From NCBI RefSeq assembly GCF_000429765.1, contig NZ_AUCM01000004.1, positions 124,001 through 188,000 of the forward strand: a stretch of DNA of 64,000 bases, read 5' to 3'. The position numbers were made by a program, and so were the translations under genes. Source of the DNA: Gemmobacter nectariphilus DSM 15620 (GTDB taxonomy: Bacteria > Pseudomonadota > Alphaproteobacteria > Rhodobacterales > Rhodobacteraceae). Below, piece by piece: positions 33,908 to 43,217 of this stretch (positions are counted from its first letter, which is position 1; each line of letters begins with the position of its first letter). The notes under the pieces were generated by a model. The model saw nothing but the letters and a program-made list of their open reading frames with translations, made no database searches and was not told where the DNA came from.

Positions 33908-33986
33908 CAAAAAACCCCGGGGGCGACGCCACACCCGCCACAGGCGCAAGGATGCCATGGGGCAGCGCCCCCTCGTGCCCCCCGCC

Positions 33987-34604
33987 TCAGGCGTATTTCG
34001 CGACGAAAGCCTCGGCGCCCAACCGGCGGAAATCGGGCAGCGCCTCGCGCAGACGCTCGTGGCTCCAGTCCCACCAGGCCAGGGCCATCAGCGCCTCGGC
34101 CACCTCGGGGGCGAACCGTCCCCGGATCGGCACGGCCGGGCAGCCGGCCACGATGACAAAGGGCGGCACATCGCGCGTCACCACCGCGCCCGAGGCGACG
34201 ATCGCCCCCGCGCCAATGGTCACGTCGGGCTTGATGATCGCACCATGCCCGATCCAGCAATCGGGTCCCAGCACCGTGCGCCGCGCCGCACGGGCCGCGA
34301 AGAACGCGGCATCATCTTCGGCATCGTCCCAGTAATAGCTGGAGCGATACAGGAAATGGTGCTGCGCGGCGTTGCGATACGGGTGATCGGTCGGCCCGAT
34401 CCGGGTCATCGCCGCGATGTTGGAAAACTTTCCGACCGTCGTGTTGGCAATATCCGCCAGCCGGTCGCAATAGGCATAGTCCCCGAAGTCCGAGTTCAGC
34501 ACGCGGCTGCCCTCGCCCACCTCGCACCAAGCGCCGAAGGTAGAGTTTGCAACCTTGACGCCCGGATGCAGCAAGGGTTCGGTGGCAGACAGTTTGGGCA
34601 TCAT
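33987..34604 (-). CDS. Phosphonate-locus hexapeptide-repeat acyltransferase
   Basis: 205 residues. Left-handed beta-helix repeats: STFGAWCEVGEGSRVLNSDFGDYAYC, WIGHGAIIKPDVTIGAGAIVASGAVVTRDVPPFVIVAGCPAVPI, the latter being the CatB/DapD-type C-terminal motif. A member of the transferase family repeatedly seen at phn loci; probably N- or O-acetylates phosphonates such as aminoalkylphosphonates. It overlaps the phnE2 stop by 4 bp and is the last gene of the phnCDE1E2 transport unit. The substrate is not established. Confidence 0.88.
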   Translation of the reverse strand: MMPKLSATEPLLHPGVKVANSTFGAWCEVGEGSRVLNSDFGDYAYCDRLADIANTTVGKFSNIAAMTRIGPTDHPYRNAAQHHFLYRSSYYWDDAEDDAAFFAARAARRTVLGPDCWIGHGAIIKPDVTIGAGAIVASGAVVTRDVPPFVIVAGCPAVPIRGRFAPEVAEALMALAWWDWSHERLREALPDFRRLGAEAFVAKYA

Positions 34605-35926
34605 TCCCCCTTGATCAGCTTGCGGCGCAGCCAGCCCGACAGGCTGTCCATCGCCATGATCGTCAGCACGATCAGCACCATGTAATAGGCCACATCCTCC
34701 CAGTCCTTCTGGGTCTGGATCGCCTGGGTCAGAAGCAGCCCGATGCCGCCGCCGACAATCGCGCCGATCACCGTGGCGCCGCGGGTGTTGGATTCAAGGA
34801 AATACAGCACCTGGCTCAGCAGCACCGGCATCACCTGCGGGATCACGCCAAAGCGCGCCTGTTGCAGCGTGTTCGCGCCCGTCGAGCGGATGCCCTCGAC
34901 CTGTTTCTCGTCGATGTTCTCCAGCGCCTCCGAGAACAGCTTGCCGAAACTGCCGGTATCGGTCAGCAGGATCGCCAGCGATCCGGTCATCGGGCCAGGG
35001 CCAAAGGCGCGGGCCAGGATGATCGTCCAGATCAGCCCGTCGACCCCGCGGATGAAATCAAACACCCGCCGCAGGCCAAAGCGCACCGCGCCCAGCGGCA
35101 TCATGTTGCGCGCCGCAAGAAAGCCCAGTGGCAGCGCGACGATGGCCGCGCCAAAGGTGCCAAGGAAGGCCATCAGCACGGTCTCGAACATCGCCCAGGC
35201 CACATCGCCATGGCGCCAGACCCGGTTGGTCCAGACATCCTGCGCCATGGCCAGGATGTTCGGCTGATCGGCCCGCACCCGGTCCCCCCACAGCGCGCTT
35301 GCGGCAAGTTCGCCCCAGCTCATGTAGTGGAACGGGCTGTCGAGCGTGAACAGGAACATCTCCCAGCCGGGCTGATAGCGAAAGGTCTCGACCCGCGCAC
35401 GGGTATAGGTAAAGCGGCCCGCATCGGTCGTCACCGTCACCCGGGTGTTCGAGGCATTGATCCAGTCCGGCAAGGGCTGCGGCGCGGTCAATGCCAGCGC
35501 GTTGCCATCGGGGCGAATGTCGACGGTGCCATAGCCGGGCACGACATAGCGCGCACCCTGATCGTCATAGGTGACGACATGCCCGCCCCCCAGATCGACC
35601 GTGGTGAGCCCCCCGGCCATCGTCACCCAGCCGGGCAGGCGGTCCGCAGGATAGACAGCCTTGGAATCGCCCTCGATCGAGACCGAAACCTCGCCCGATC
35701 GGTTGTCGCGCGTGACATGCGTCTTGTGCTGCCAGAAGTCCGACAGAAGGATCGCCGCATTGTCCAGCCGCGCGCGGGCGGCCAGGCCAGGCAGATCGAA
35801 GGCGACCGCAGCATACAGCAGATAGGCCAGGATCAGCGCAGGCACCGCAAACGAAAGCATCCGGCGGCGGGCGAAACGGATGGTGACGGTGGCGGCCAGA
35901 TCGGGGGCAAGCGTTGCGGTGGTCAT
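34601..35926 (-). CDS. phnE: Phosphonate ABC transporter permease PhnE2 with long N-terminal domain
   Basis: 441 residues, against about 260-300 for short PhnE. One membrane helix (about 24-42) is followed by a roughly 150-residue polar, beta-rich region predicted to be periplasmic. The permease domain starts about 215 and carries the coupling-region signature SEALENIDEKQVEGIRSTGANTLQ and FGVIPQVMPVLLSQ. It pairs with the PhnE1 permease encoded 4 nt upstream. Long PhnE2 forms occur in other alphaproteobacteria; the extra domain has no assigned role. Confidence 0.92.
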   Translation of the reverse strand: MTTATLAPDLAATVTIRFARRRMLSFAVPALILAYLLYAAVAFDLPGLAARARLDNAAILLSDFWQHKTHVTRDNRSGEVSVSIEGDSKAVYPADRLPGWVTMAGGLTTVDLGGGHVVTYDDQGARYVVPGYGTVDIRPDGNALALTAPQPLPDWINASNTRVTVTTDAGRFTYTRARVETFRYQPGWEMFLFTLDSPFHYMSWGELAASALWGDRVRADQPNILAMAQDVWTNRVWRHGDVAWAMFETVLMAFLGTFGAAIVALPLGFLAARNMMPLGAVRFGLRRVFDFIRGVDGLIWTIILARAFGPGPMTGSLAILLTDTGSFGKLFSEALENIDEKQVEGIRSTGANTLQQARFGVIPQVMPVLLSQVLYFLESNTRGATVIGAIVGGGIGLLLTQAIQTQKDWEDVAYYMVLIVLTIMAMDSLSGWLRRKLIKGE

Positions 35927-35930
35927 GGGA

Positions 35931-36803
35931 TCAGCCTTTCACCAGACGGTGGCGCGCGTGGTCGGACAGCCGGTCGATGGCGACAATGGCCAGGAACAGC
36001 AGCAGAAAGATCGCCACCACCTCGTCATAGCGGCCCATGCCCCATTGCATGGCGATCTTGAGGTCATAGCCGATCCCGCCCGAGCCGACGAAGCCCAGGA
36101 TCGCGCTGGCCCGCACGTTGATTTCAAAGCGCATCAGCGCATAGGACAGCCAGTTCGGCGCCACTTGCGGGATCACGCCCAGCCACATCTGCTGTCCCCA
36201 GGTCGCCCCGGTCGAGGACAGCCCCTCGACGGGCTTGAGATCGGCATTCTCGGCCACTTCGGAAAACAGCTTTCCCAGCGCCCCGGCGGTATGCAGCGCG
36301 ATGGCGGCGACGGCCGGCACCGGCCCGCCGCCCAGGATATAGATCAGCATCAGCGCGATGACGATTTCCGGGATCGCCCGGAACGCATCCATCATGCGGC
36401 GAAACAGCGTGGTCAGCCGGGGCCAGCGCGCCAGCCCCCGCGTCGCCAGCAGCGCCAGCGCCATGGCGATCATGCCGCCCAGCAGGGTGGACACGGCCGC
36501 GATGTTCAGCGTCTCGACCAGCGCGGGCACATGGGCCAGCACCAGACCGGGCAGGTTGGCGCGTTTCTCCCAGGCTTCGGCCAGCACTTCGGCGGGAAAT
36601 TCCAGAACGCGCGGCAGCCCCTGAAGAAAGCCGCCCGCATTGCGGCCCTGTGCCAGATCGAAGCCCGAGGCCATCAGCACCACGAACAGCACCAGCAGGA
36701 TCCCGCCATACATGCGGCGGCGGCGCACCATCGCCAGATAGGCGGCGGATGTGCCGCTGGCAGGGCGCGGATCGCGGCCGGGTCCGAAGGCTATGTCGAC
36801 CAT
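35931..36803 (-). CDS. phnE: Phosphonate ABC transporter permease PhnE1
   Basis: 290 residues from the ATG at 36803 (MVDIAFGPG), chosen because GAGAG lies 4 nt before it; the ATG at 36830 would add nine residues but has no ribosome-binding site. About six membrane segments; the coupling loop SEVAENADLKPVEGLSSTGATWGQQMWLGVIPQVAPNWLSY is the PhnE signature. It forms the channel with PhnE2. A hairpin (36836-36865) separates it from phnD. Confidence 0.92.
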   Translation of the reverse strand: MVDIAFGPGRDPRPASGTSAAYLAMVRRRRMYGGILLVLFVVLMASGFDLAQGRNAGGFLQGLPRVLEFPAEVLAEAWEKRANLPGLVLAHVPALVETLNIAAVSTLLGGMIAMALALLATRGLARWPRLTTLFRRMMDAFRAIPEIVIALMLIYILGGGPVPAVAAIALHTAGALGKLFSEVAENADLKPVEGLSSTGATWGQQMWLGVIPQVAPNWLSYALMRFEINVRASAILGFVGSGGIGYDLKIAMQWGMGRYDEVVAIFLLLFLAIVAIDRLSDHARHRLVKG

Positions 36804-36835
36804 GGGGCTCTCGTGGCTGGGGCTGGACATGAAAT

Positions 36836-36865
36836 TGCCGTGCCCCCGGATGCGGGGACACGGCA
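36836..36865 (-). terminator. Stem-loop behind phnD
   Basis: TGCCGTG/CACGGCA (36836-36842 with 36859-36865) plus an inner CCCC/GGGG stem after one mismatch; 6-nt loop. It lies between phnD and phnE1 with no U-tract, so it probably stabilises phnD mRNA or limits read-through. Confidence 0.6.
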
Positions 36866-36880
36866 GAGGCTTTTGAAATC

Positions 36881-37789
36881 TCAGTTCTTCTTGGCCGATT
36901 CCTGCAGCTTGCGGGCTGCGACGATGCCTTCGTATTCGGCATGGGTCACCGGAACAAAGTCCTTGGCCTCGCCGGCTGCGACACCATAGGCGCATTTTGC
37001 GTCCGTCTCGTGCAGATCGGCGGTCAGTTTCGTGACCTTGTCCTTGACGTCCTGCGGCAGCGCCTTGCGCACGACCATCGGGCCTTCGGGGATCAGCTTC
37101 GATTTCCAGATCTCGACCAGATCGTTCATGTCGACCAGACCGGCATCCGAGGCACGGCGGAAGGCGCCCGAGTTGTAGCCGTCTTCCCAGTTGCCCAGAC
37201 CGTCGGCCCAGCTGACGCCGGCATCGAAATCGCCATTGGCGACGCCGACGATGGTCTGTTCATGCCCGCCCGAGAATTTGACTTCCTTGAAGTAGCCATC
37301 CAGCGGGCCGAACATCGCGGTCAGCTCGGCGCCCGGCACCAGATAGCCCGAGGTCGAGTTCGGTTCGGCAAAGGCAAAGACCTTGCCCTTGGCATCGGCC
37401 ATCGAGGTGATGCCGCTGTCCTTGCGGGCAAAGCCCACCGAATAATAGCCGGTCGAGCCATCGACGTTCTGCTTGGTCAGCACGGCTTCGACGGCATCGG
37501 GGTTGTTCAGATAGATCTTGGCATAGCCCGAGGCGCCCAGCCAGGCCATGTCCAGCGTGCCGCCCAGCAGGCCCTGGATCACGCCGTCATAGTCGGCCGG
37601 GGTGAACACCTTGACCGGAACGCCAAGCGCGGCTTCGATCTTGGCGCGGTAGCATTCCTGGTTGGTCAGGCGGTCCTGTGCGTTCTCGCCGCCCAGAATG
37701 CCAAGGTTGAACTGGGTGATGCCTTCGGCCGAGGCCGCCGAGGCAAGGGCGGTGGTGGCAGCCAGCAGGGCGGCAGCAAGGGTCTTCAT
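36881..37789 (-). CDS. phnD: Phosphonate ABC transporter substrate-binding protein PhnD
   Basis: 302 residues from the ATG at 37789. Signal peptide about 1-21 (ATTALASAASA then EGITQFNLGILGGENAQDR). PhnD-like features: VKVFTPADYDGVIQGLLGGTLDMAWLGASGYA (split around the ligand loop), AEPNSTSGYLVPG and GVSWADGL. It delivers phosphonates, or phosphite/phosphate esters, to PhnCE1E2. It follows phnC by 31 bp. Confidence 0.94.
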   Translation of the reverse strand: MKTLAAALLAATTALASAASAEGITQFNLGILGGENAQDRLTNQECYRAKIEAALGVPVKVFTPADYDGVIQGLLGGTLDMAWLGASGYAKIYLNNPDAVEAVLTKQNVDGSTGYYSVGFARKDSGITSMADAKGKVFAFAEPNSTSGYLVPGAELTAMFGPLDGYFKEVKFSGGHEQTIVGVANGDFDAGVSWADGLGNWEDGYNSGAFRRASDAGLVDMNDLVEIWKSKLIPEGPMVVRKALPQDVKDKVTKLTADLHETDAKCAYGVAAGEAKDFVPVTHAEYEGIVAARKLQESAKKN

Positions 37790-37820
37790 GGGATGCTCCA
37801 TGCAAGGGGTGAACGGGTCG

Positions 37821-38639
37821 TCAGGACAGCATCCGGTCCGCATAGGCGCGGTCGGCTGCGGTATCGGTGGGAATGGCGGTCGAGGTCGCGGCCTCGTTGA
37901 AGCTGGCATCGGCGCCATAGATGTCGCGGGCAACGCCCGTGGACAGCTGGTCGGGCGTGCCGTCGAACACCACGCGGCCATCGCGCATGCCGATCACCCG
38001 GTCGCAATAGCGCCGCGCGGTATCCAGCGTGTGCAGGTTGGCGACGACCATGCGGCCATCCTCGACATTGATGCGGCGCAGCGTGTCCATCACGACTTGC
38101 GCATTCATCGGGTCGAGGCTGGCGATGGGTTCATCCGCCAGAATGATCTTGGGATCCTGCATCAGCGCGCGGGCAATGGCGACGCGCTGCTGCTGGCCGC
38201 CCGACAGGGCCTCGGCCCGTTTCGGGGCCTGTTCGGCAATGCCCAGCCGGTCAAGGATTTCCAGCGCCTTCAGGATGTCGGCCTGGGGCCACAGATTGAA
38301 CATGGTCGCAAGGGTCGACCGGCGCGACAGGATGCCGTGCAGCACGTTCGAGGCCACATCCATCCGCGGCACCAGGTTGAACTGCTGGAAGATCATCGCG
38401 CACTGGCCCTGCCACTGGCGGCGATGGGCGCCGCGCAGGGTCAGCACGTCTTGCCCGTCGACCAGGATCTGGCCCGAACTTGCATCGGTCAGCCGGTTGA
38501 TCATGCGCAGCAAGGTGGACTTGCCTGCCCCCGAGCGGCCGATCACCCCGACGAATGCGGGTCGATCCACGGAAAAGCTCACGTTCTTCACCGCGGCGCG
38601 GTCGCCGAAGATGCGAGTGAGGTTCCGAACATCCAGCAT
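37821..38639 (-). CDS. phnC: Phosphonate ABC transporter ATPase PhnC
   Basis: 272 residues from the ATG at 38639. Walker [11 protein letters not shown]-loop [19 protein letters not shown], signature [15 protein letters not shown], Walker [17 protein letters not shown], and the PhnC-specific [18 protein letters not shown] are complete. It is the first gene of the phnCDE1E2-transferase unit. Divergent from the sensor kinase at 38775, with a 135-bp shared region that contains an inverted repeat. Confidence 0.95.
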   Translation of the reverse strand: MLDVRNLTRIFGDRAAVKNVSFSVDRPAFVGVIGRSGAGKSTLLRMINRLTDASSGQILVDGQDVLTLRGAHRRQWQGQCAMIFQQFNLVPRMDVASNVLHGILSRRSTLATMFNLWPQADILKALEILDRLGIAEQAPKRAEALSGGQQQRVAIARALMQDPKIILADEPIASLDPMNAQVVMDTLRRINVEDGRMVVANLHTLDTARRYCDRVIGMRDGRVVFDGTPDQLSTGVARDIYGADASFNEAATSTAIPTDTAADRAYADRMLS

Positions 38640-38673
38640 GGTGCCTCCGGCTTGGGTCGGCCCCGTCCTAGGC

Positions 38674-38693
38674 GGGCTGTGTGACAACAGCCC
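38674..38693. promoter_or_regulatory. Inverted repeat GGGCTGT-GTGACA-ACAGCCC upstream of phnC
   Basis: Perfect 7-bp arms with a 6-nt spacer, 35 bp from the phnC start. The spacer TGTGACA is shared with the repeat at 26795-26814 before phnM. Possible regulator site common to the phosphonate genes; identity unknown. Confidence 0.4.
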
Positions 38694-38774
38694 GACGGTT
38701 GCTTGAAGGTTTTGCAACGCTTGCCCCGCAAGGGCGGCGCCGCTAACACTCCGGGACACTCGTAGGGGGACCGG

Positions 38775-40583
38775 ATGGCCGATTGGTCTGCACAGCAGGC
38801 ATTGATGCGCGAGCGCAGTCCGCGGCGCGTGGTGCTGCTGGGCGCCATGGCGCTGGTGTCGGTGCTGGCGGCGGGGGCGGCCGGTTTGGGCAGTTACCGC
38901 AGCTCGCTGGCCGCGCTGGATGCCCGGATCGAGGACCGGCTGTCGATCACCGGCCATGTGCTGGCCTCCGAGCTGGAACGGCTGCGTCACCTGCCGCGGG
39001 TGCTGGGCGAGGATCCGCGCCTGCTGGCGGCGCTGGACCGGCCCGATGATGCCGCAGCGGTCGCCGGGGCCAATGCCTATCTGCGCCGGATGCGCGAGCT
39101 GACGGGCGCCGACGAGGTCTATTTGATCGACGCGCAGGGCGTGACGCTGGCGGCCGCGAACTGGGACGAGCCGGGCAGTTTCATCGGCATGAACTACAGC
39201 TTTCGCCCCTATTTCCGGCAGGCCATGGCAGAGGGCACCGCGCATTATTACGCGATCGGCGTGACCACGGGGCGGCCCGGCGCCTTTCTGTCGGCGCGTC
39301 TGGGCAGCGCCGATGCGCCGCGCGGGGTGGCCGTCGTCAAGATGGAGCTGGGCCGGATGGAGGGCGCCTGGGCCCGCGCGGGCGAGCTGACGGCGGTGGC
39401 CGATGCCGATGGCGTGGTGTTCCTGTCCTCGGTTCCCGGCTGGCGGTTCCGCCCGCTGGCCCCGCTGGATGCGGCGGGGCTGGAGCGGCTGGGGCGCGAG
39501 CAGCGCTATGCCGGGCTGAACCTTGCGCAGGCCGTGCCGCTTCCGATCAGCGACCGGGTGATGTCGCGCCCCGAACAGGGGCAGGTGCGGCTGGGCCTTG
39601 GCGCGGTGGCCGGCACCGACTGGCGGCTGATGGTCGCGCTGCCGCTGGCCGATGCGCGGGTGCAGGCCATGCTGGTGGCGGCCGTCACCGGGGCGGCGGG
39701 GTTCTTGCTGTTCAGCTTTGCGCTGGCGCTGATGCAGCGCCGGCAGATCTTGCGCCTGCGCCTGGTCGAGGCTGACCGGCTGGAGGCCCGCGTCGCCGCG
39801 CGCACCCGCGAGCTGGCGCAAGAGGTCGAGGAACGTCGCCGCGCCGAGGCCGAGCTGTTGCGCACGCAGGAAAGCCTGATCCATGCGGCCAAGCTGGCGG
39901 TGCTGGGGCGCATGTCGGCCGCCATTGTCCACGAGGTCGGCCAGTCGCTTTCCGCGCTGGACAACAACCTTGCGGCGGCAGAGCTGCATGGCGCGCGGGG
40001 GGCCGCCGACCGCCTTGCCCCGGCGCTGGACCGCGCGCGCAGCATGGTGCGGCGCATGCAGGGCGTCGTCAGCCGTCTGCGCGGCTTTGGCAGCCGTCAG
40101 GTGCCGGTGGCGCTGGGGCCGGTGGCGCTGGACCGCGTGGTCCTGACCGCAGCCGAGCTGGTCGAGCCCCGCGCGCGCGAACTTGGCGCGCGGCTGGATC
40201 TGCCGCAAGGCGCGCTGCCTGCGGTTCAGGGCGATGCGCCCCGGCTGGAACAGGTGCTGACCAACCTGATGCTGAACGCGCTCGAGGCAGCGGCGCGCAG
40301 TGACCGCCCCCGCCGCGTCAGCGTGCAGGCTATCGGCGGGGCAGGGGATGTCGAGATCCGCATCACCGACAGCGGCCCCGGCATTGCGCCCGACATGCTG
40401 GCCGAGGTGATGGAACCCTTTGTCACCACCCGCACGGGCGAGGGGCTGGGGCTGGGGCTTTATATCGTGCAATCGCTGCTGGAACAGATGCAGGGAACCT
40501 TGCGGTTCGATACCGGCCCGCACGGCACCGCCGCCATCCTGCGCCTGCCTGCGGCGGCCGCCCGCGCCGGAGAGGCCGCATGA
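38775..40583 (+). CDS. DctB-like membrane sensor histidine kinase (second system)
   Basis: 602 residues with the DctB layout: membrane helix about 19-40, periplasmic Cache-type sensor with [15 protein letters not shown], second membrane helix about 298-320, coiled coil, and HisKA with H386 in [10 protein letters not shown] (canonical HEINQPL, so the motif is changed after the His-Glu). The ATPase domain is intact: N501 in [14 protein letters not shown] and GLGLGL. It should still phosphorylate its partner, encoded with a 4-bp overlap. Its periplasmic [11 protein letters not shown] core is also in the first kinase (2208-4028), so the two systems are paralogues. Likely target: the TAXI transporter downstream. 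Confidence 0.88.
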   Translation: MADWSAQQALMRERSPRRVVLLGAMALVSVLAAGAAGLGSYRSSLAALDARIEDRLSITGHVLASELERLRHLPRVLGEDPRLLAALDRPDDAAAVAGANAYLRRMRELTGADEVYLIDAQGVTLAAANWDEPGSFIGMNYSFRPYFRQAMAEGTAHYYAIGVTTGRPGAFLSARLGSADAPRGVAVVKMELGRMEGAWARAGELTAVADADGVVFLSSVPGWRFRPLAPLDAAGLERLGREQRYAGLNLAQAVPLPISDRVMSRPEQGQVRLGLGAVAGTDWRLMVALPLADARVQAMLVAAVTGAAGFLLFSFALALMQRRQILRLRLVEADRLEARVAARTRELAQEVEERRRAEAELLRTQESLIHAAKLAVLGRMSAAIVHEVGQSLSALDNNLAAAELHGARGAADRLAPALDRARSMVRRMQGVVSRLRGFGSRQVPVALGPVALDRVVLTAAELVEPRARELGARLDLPQGALPAVQGDAPRLEQVLTNLMLNALEAAARSDRPRRVSVQAIGGAGDVEIRITDSGPGIAPDMLAEVMEPFVTTRTGEGLGLGLYIVQSLLEQMQGTLRFDTGPHGTAAILRLPAAAARAGEAA

Positions 40584-41932
40584 CGACCCGTGGCCATATC
40601 GTCTTTGTCGATGATGAACCGGGCCTGTGCGCAGCGGCGGCGGACTGGCTGGAAAGTTCGGGCTTTACGGTCGACACCTGGTCCGATCCGGTGCAGGCGC
40701 TGGGCGGGATCGACCCGGCGCGCTGCGATGCGGTGCTGACCGATCTGCGGATGCCCGATTTGCCAGGCGATCGGCTGATGGCCGCGCTGCGCGAGCGTGA
40801 CCCGGACCTGCCGGTGATCCTGATGTCGGCCCATGCCGATGTGCCGGTCGCGGTGGCGGCCATGCGCGACGGGGCGCATGATTTCATCGAAAAGCCCTAT
40901 ATGGCCGAATATCTGGTCGCGGTGCTGGACCGCGCCGTCGAATGGCGCCGCCTGCGGCGCGAGATCGCCCAGGCCCGCGCCCCGCAGACCCGCCGCGACC
41001 GGGTGGAACAGCGCCTTGCCGGGCGCTCGCCTGCCATCGTGCAGCTGCGCGAGGCGGTGTTGCAGCTGGCGGACGTGCCGGTTGATGTGCTGCTGACCGG
41101 CGAGGCGGGATCGGGGCGCGAGACGCTGGCCCGGCTGATCCATGACATCTCGCGCCGCGCGCGCCGGCCGTTCGTGGCGCTGGACTGCACGGCCATCCCC
41201 GAGGCCGCGCTCGAGGCGGAACTGCTCGGCCATGAACGCGGCGCCTTGCCGGGCACCAGCACGGAACGCGCCAGCCGGTTCGAATTCGCCAATGGCGGGA
41301 CGATCTATCTGGCGGGGATTCACGCGCTGTCGCCCGGATTGCAGCTGCGCCTGTTCCGGGTGCTGCAAGACCGCGCCGTGGTGCGGCTGGGCGGCAATGC
41401 GCCGCGCCCGGTGGATGTGCGGCTGATCGCCTCGAGCCCCGAGGATCTGGCAGCGCTGGCGCGGCAGGGGCGGTTCCGGCAGGATCTGTATTTCCGTCTG
41501 GCCAGCGCCGGGTTGCGCGTGCCCGCCCTGGCCGAGCGGCGCGAGGATATCGGGCTGCTGTACACCCAGTTCCTGCACGAGGCGGCAACGCGGTTCCGCC
41601 GCCCCGTCCCCGACCCTGGCCCGGCCGAGATGGAGGCCCTGCGCGCCCGGCCATGGCCGGGAAACCTGGCACAGTTGCAGGCCGTTGCGGAACGCCATGT
41701 GCTGGGTCTGCGCGAGGATCGCGCACGGGCAGGCGCCTCGGCCGATCCGGTGCCCGATGACAGCCTGCCCTTGCCGCGGCGGGTGGCCGAGTTTGAATCG
41801 CGCGCCATTGCCGAGGCGCTGGCGCGCTGCGGCGGATCCTCGGCGGCTGCGGCCGAGTTGCTGGGCCTGCCGCGCCGGACCTTGAACGAAAAGATTGCCC
41901 GTTACGGATTGCGCGGCGGCGAGGGCGGCTGA
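40580..41932 (+). CDS. DctD-like response regulator with degenerate AAA+ domain
   Basis: 450 residues, the same length as the paralogue at 859. The receiver is intact (D11-D12, D55 in LTDLRMPD, K105 in EKPY). The AAA+ domain has lost its chemistry: Walker A is GEAGSGRE (R180 for the essential Lys), Walker B is TIYLAGI (A245-G246 for Asp-Glu), the GAFTGA loop is GALPGT (221-226), and the sensor-I Asn region reads IASSPEDL. The Fis-type helix-turn-helix is conserved at the end ([19 protein letters not shown]). It should bind DNA on phosphorylation but not hydrolyse ATP or remodel sigma-54. Two perfect palindromes follow the gene at 41951-41997. Confidence 0.9.
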   Translation: MTTRGHIVFVDDEPGLCAAAADWLESSGFTVDTWSDPVQALGGIDPARCDAVLTDLRMPDLPGDRLMAALRERDPDLPVILMSAHADVPVAVAAMRDGAHDFIEKPYMAEYLVAVLDRAVEWRRLRREIAQARAPQTRRDRVEQRLAGRSPAIVQLREAVLQLADVPVDVLLTGEAGSGRETLARLIHDISRRARRPFVALDCTAIPEAALEAELLGHERGALPGTSTERASRFEFANGGTIYLAGIHALSPGLQLRLFRVLQDRAVVRLGGNAPRPVDVRLIASSPEDLAALARQGRFRQDLYFRLASAGLRVPALAERREDIGLLYTQFLHEAATRFRRPVPDPGPAEMEALRARPWPGNLAQLQAVAERHVLGLREDRARAGASADPVPDDSLPLPRRVAEFESRAIAEALARCGGSSAAAAELLGLPRRTLNEKIARYGLRGGEGG

Positions 41933-41950
41933 GCCGGCCCTGCGCACAGC

Positions 41951-41968
41951 CTGGCGGAAATCCGCCAG
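41951..41968. promoter_or_regulatory. Perfect palindrome CTGGCGGA-AA-TCCGCCAG (site 1 of 2)
   Basis: Eight-bp arms with an AA centre, 18 bp after the regulator stop and 191 bp before the TAXI binding-protein gene. Core GGCGGAAATCCGCC matches the GGTGGAAATCCACC core at 839-858. Proposed binding site of the regulator at 40580. Confidence 0.65.
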
Positions 41969-41979
41969 ACAGGCGGCCC

Positions 41980-41997
41980 CTGGCGGATTTCCGCCAG
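41980..41997. promoter_or_regulatory. Perfect palindrome CTGGCGGA-TT-TCCGCCAG (site 2 of 2)
   Basis: Same arms as site 1 with a TT centre; the two centres are 29 bp apart. The duplicated, phased layout is typical of a response-regulator binding region. Confidence 0.65.
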
Positions 41998-42158
41998 AAG
42001 GGGACACCATCACAGGATGGCCACGATTTCGTTACCGCCTTGTTTCACGAAGGTTTTCCCGAAAATCGCCCAGAAATCGGGCGAAGGGAAAAAATTCCTT
42101 TGTTCAAGCCCGATGCTCCCGCACCCTGAAGGCCGATTCACAAGGGAGGGGAATACCC

Positions 42159-43115
42159 ATGTCTCGCATGTTCCAGTTCATCGCGGGTGCCGCCATTGGC
42201 GTGGCCAGCCTTGGGGCCGCCACCACCGGCGCGCGGGCCGAATTCATCAACGTGCTGACCGGCGGCACCTCGGGCGTCTATTATCCGCTGGGCGTGGCCC
42301 TGTCGGAACTTTACGCCGAAGGCATTCCCGGCGCGCGCACCCAGGTGCAGGCCACCAAGGCCTCGGTCGAGAACCTGAACCTGCTGGCCTCGGGCCGCGG
42401 CGAGGTGGCCTTTGCCCTGGGCGATTCCGTCATGGCGGGCTGGGAAGGCAAGCAGGAAGCGGGCTTCAAGGCGCCGCTGAAGAACCTGCGCGCGATCGGC
42501 GGGATGTATGACAACTACATCCAGATCATCGCGGAAAAATCGGCCGGCATCGCGACCGTGACCGACCTCAAGGGCAAGACCATCTCGGTCGGCGCGCCTG
42601 CCTCGGGGACCGAGCTGAACGCCCGTGCCATCTTTGCCGGTGCAGGCATGAGCTATGACGACATGGCCAAGGTCGAGTTCCTGCCCTATTCGGAATCGGC
42701 CGAGCTGATCAAGAACCGCCAGCTGCAATCGACGCTGCAATCGTCGGGTCTGGGCGCGGCCTTCATCAAGGATCTGGCGACCACCCACGAGATCAACATC
42801 GTCTCGGTTCCGGCCGAGGTGGTGGAAAAGATCGGCGCGCCCTACAAGCCCTCGGTGATCCCGGCCGGCACCTACAATGGCCAGACCGCCGATGTGCCGA
42901 CCGCGGCGGTGACCAACATTCTGGTCACCTCGGACAAGGTGTCCGAGGAAACCGTCTACCAGATGACCAAGCTGATGTTCGAGAACATCGCCAAGCTGAA
43001 GGCCGCGCATTCGGCGGCCTCGGCGCTGGATCCGGCCAAGGCGGTGCAGGCGCTGCCGATCCCGCTGCATCCGGGCGCGGAAAAGTACTACCGCGAAATC
43101 GGTGTCCTGAAGTGA
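42159..43115 (+). CDS. TAXI-family TRAP transporter substrate-binding protein
   Basis: 318 residues from the ATG at 42159, with GGGAGGGG 7 nt upstream. The signal peptide (1-25, ending GARA) precedes EFINVLTGGTSGVYYPLGVAL, the TAXI signature. It captures a dicarboxylate, amino-acid-like or related solute for the fused TRAP permease downstream. Two strong stem-loops lie between this gene and the permease. It is preceded by paired palindromes, so it is the probable target of the kinase/regulator pair at 38775-41932. Confidence 0.92.
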   Translation: MSRMFQFIAGAAIGVASLGAATTGARAEFINVLTGGTSGVYYPLGVALSELYAEGIPGARTQVQATKASVENLNLLASGRGEVAFALGDSVMAGWEGKQEAGFKAPLKNLRAIGGMYDNYIQIIAEKSAGIATVTDLKGKTISVGAPASGTELNARAIFAGAGMSYDDMAKVEFLPYSESAELIKNRQLQSTLQSSGLGAAFIKDLATTHEINIVSVPAEVVEKIGAPYKPSVIPAGTYNGQTADVPTAAVTNILVTSDKVSEETVYQMTKLMFENIAKLKAAHSAASALDPAKAVQALPIPLHPGAEKYYREIGVLK

Positions 43116-43125
43116 TGAGCGGCCG

Positions 43126-43147
43126 GGCAGGGGCCCATGCCCCTGCC
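43126..43147 (+). terminator. Stem-loop 1 behind the TAXI binding-protein gene
   Basis: Perfect 9-bp stem GGCAGGGGC/GCCCCTGCC with a 4-nt loop, 10 nt after the stop codon. No U-tract. Confidence 0.65.
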
Positions 43148-43156
43148 TGAACCCAA

Positions 43157-43189
43157 GGGACGCGCGGGGCCTTGCCCCCCGCGCGCCCC
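43157..43189 (+). terminator. Stem-loop 2 behind the TAXI binding-protein gene
   Basis: Stem GCGCGGGG/CCCCGCGC (43162-43169 with 43177-43184), extended by a further C-G pair and GGG/CCC after a mismatch. Ends 28 nt before the permease gene; followed by C-rich sequence, not a U-tract. Confidence 0.55.
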
Positions 43190-43217
43190 TTGCCGTTCCC
43201 GGCCCCAAGGAGACGCC

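Noticed and set aside
37821-40523. 900-codon minus-strand frame suggesting a PhnC fusion
   Set aside because: The phnC part starts at the ATG at 38639; everything beyond is antisense to the sensor kinase gene and unlike any protein.
42000-42158. Sigma-54 promoter before the TAXI gene (TGGCCACGATTTCGTTAC)
   Set aside because: The -24 part is off by an insertion and the -12 part reads TCGT, not TTGC; also unexpected given the regulator's lost ATPase motifs.
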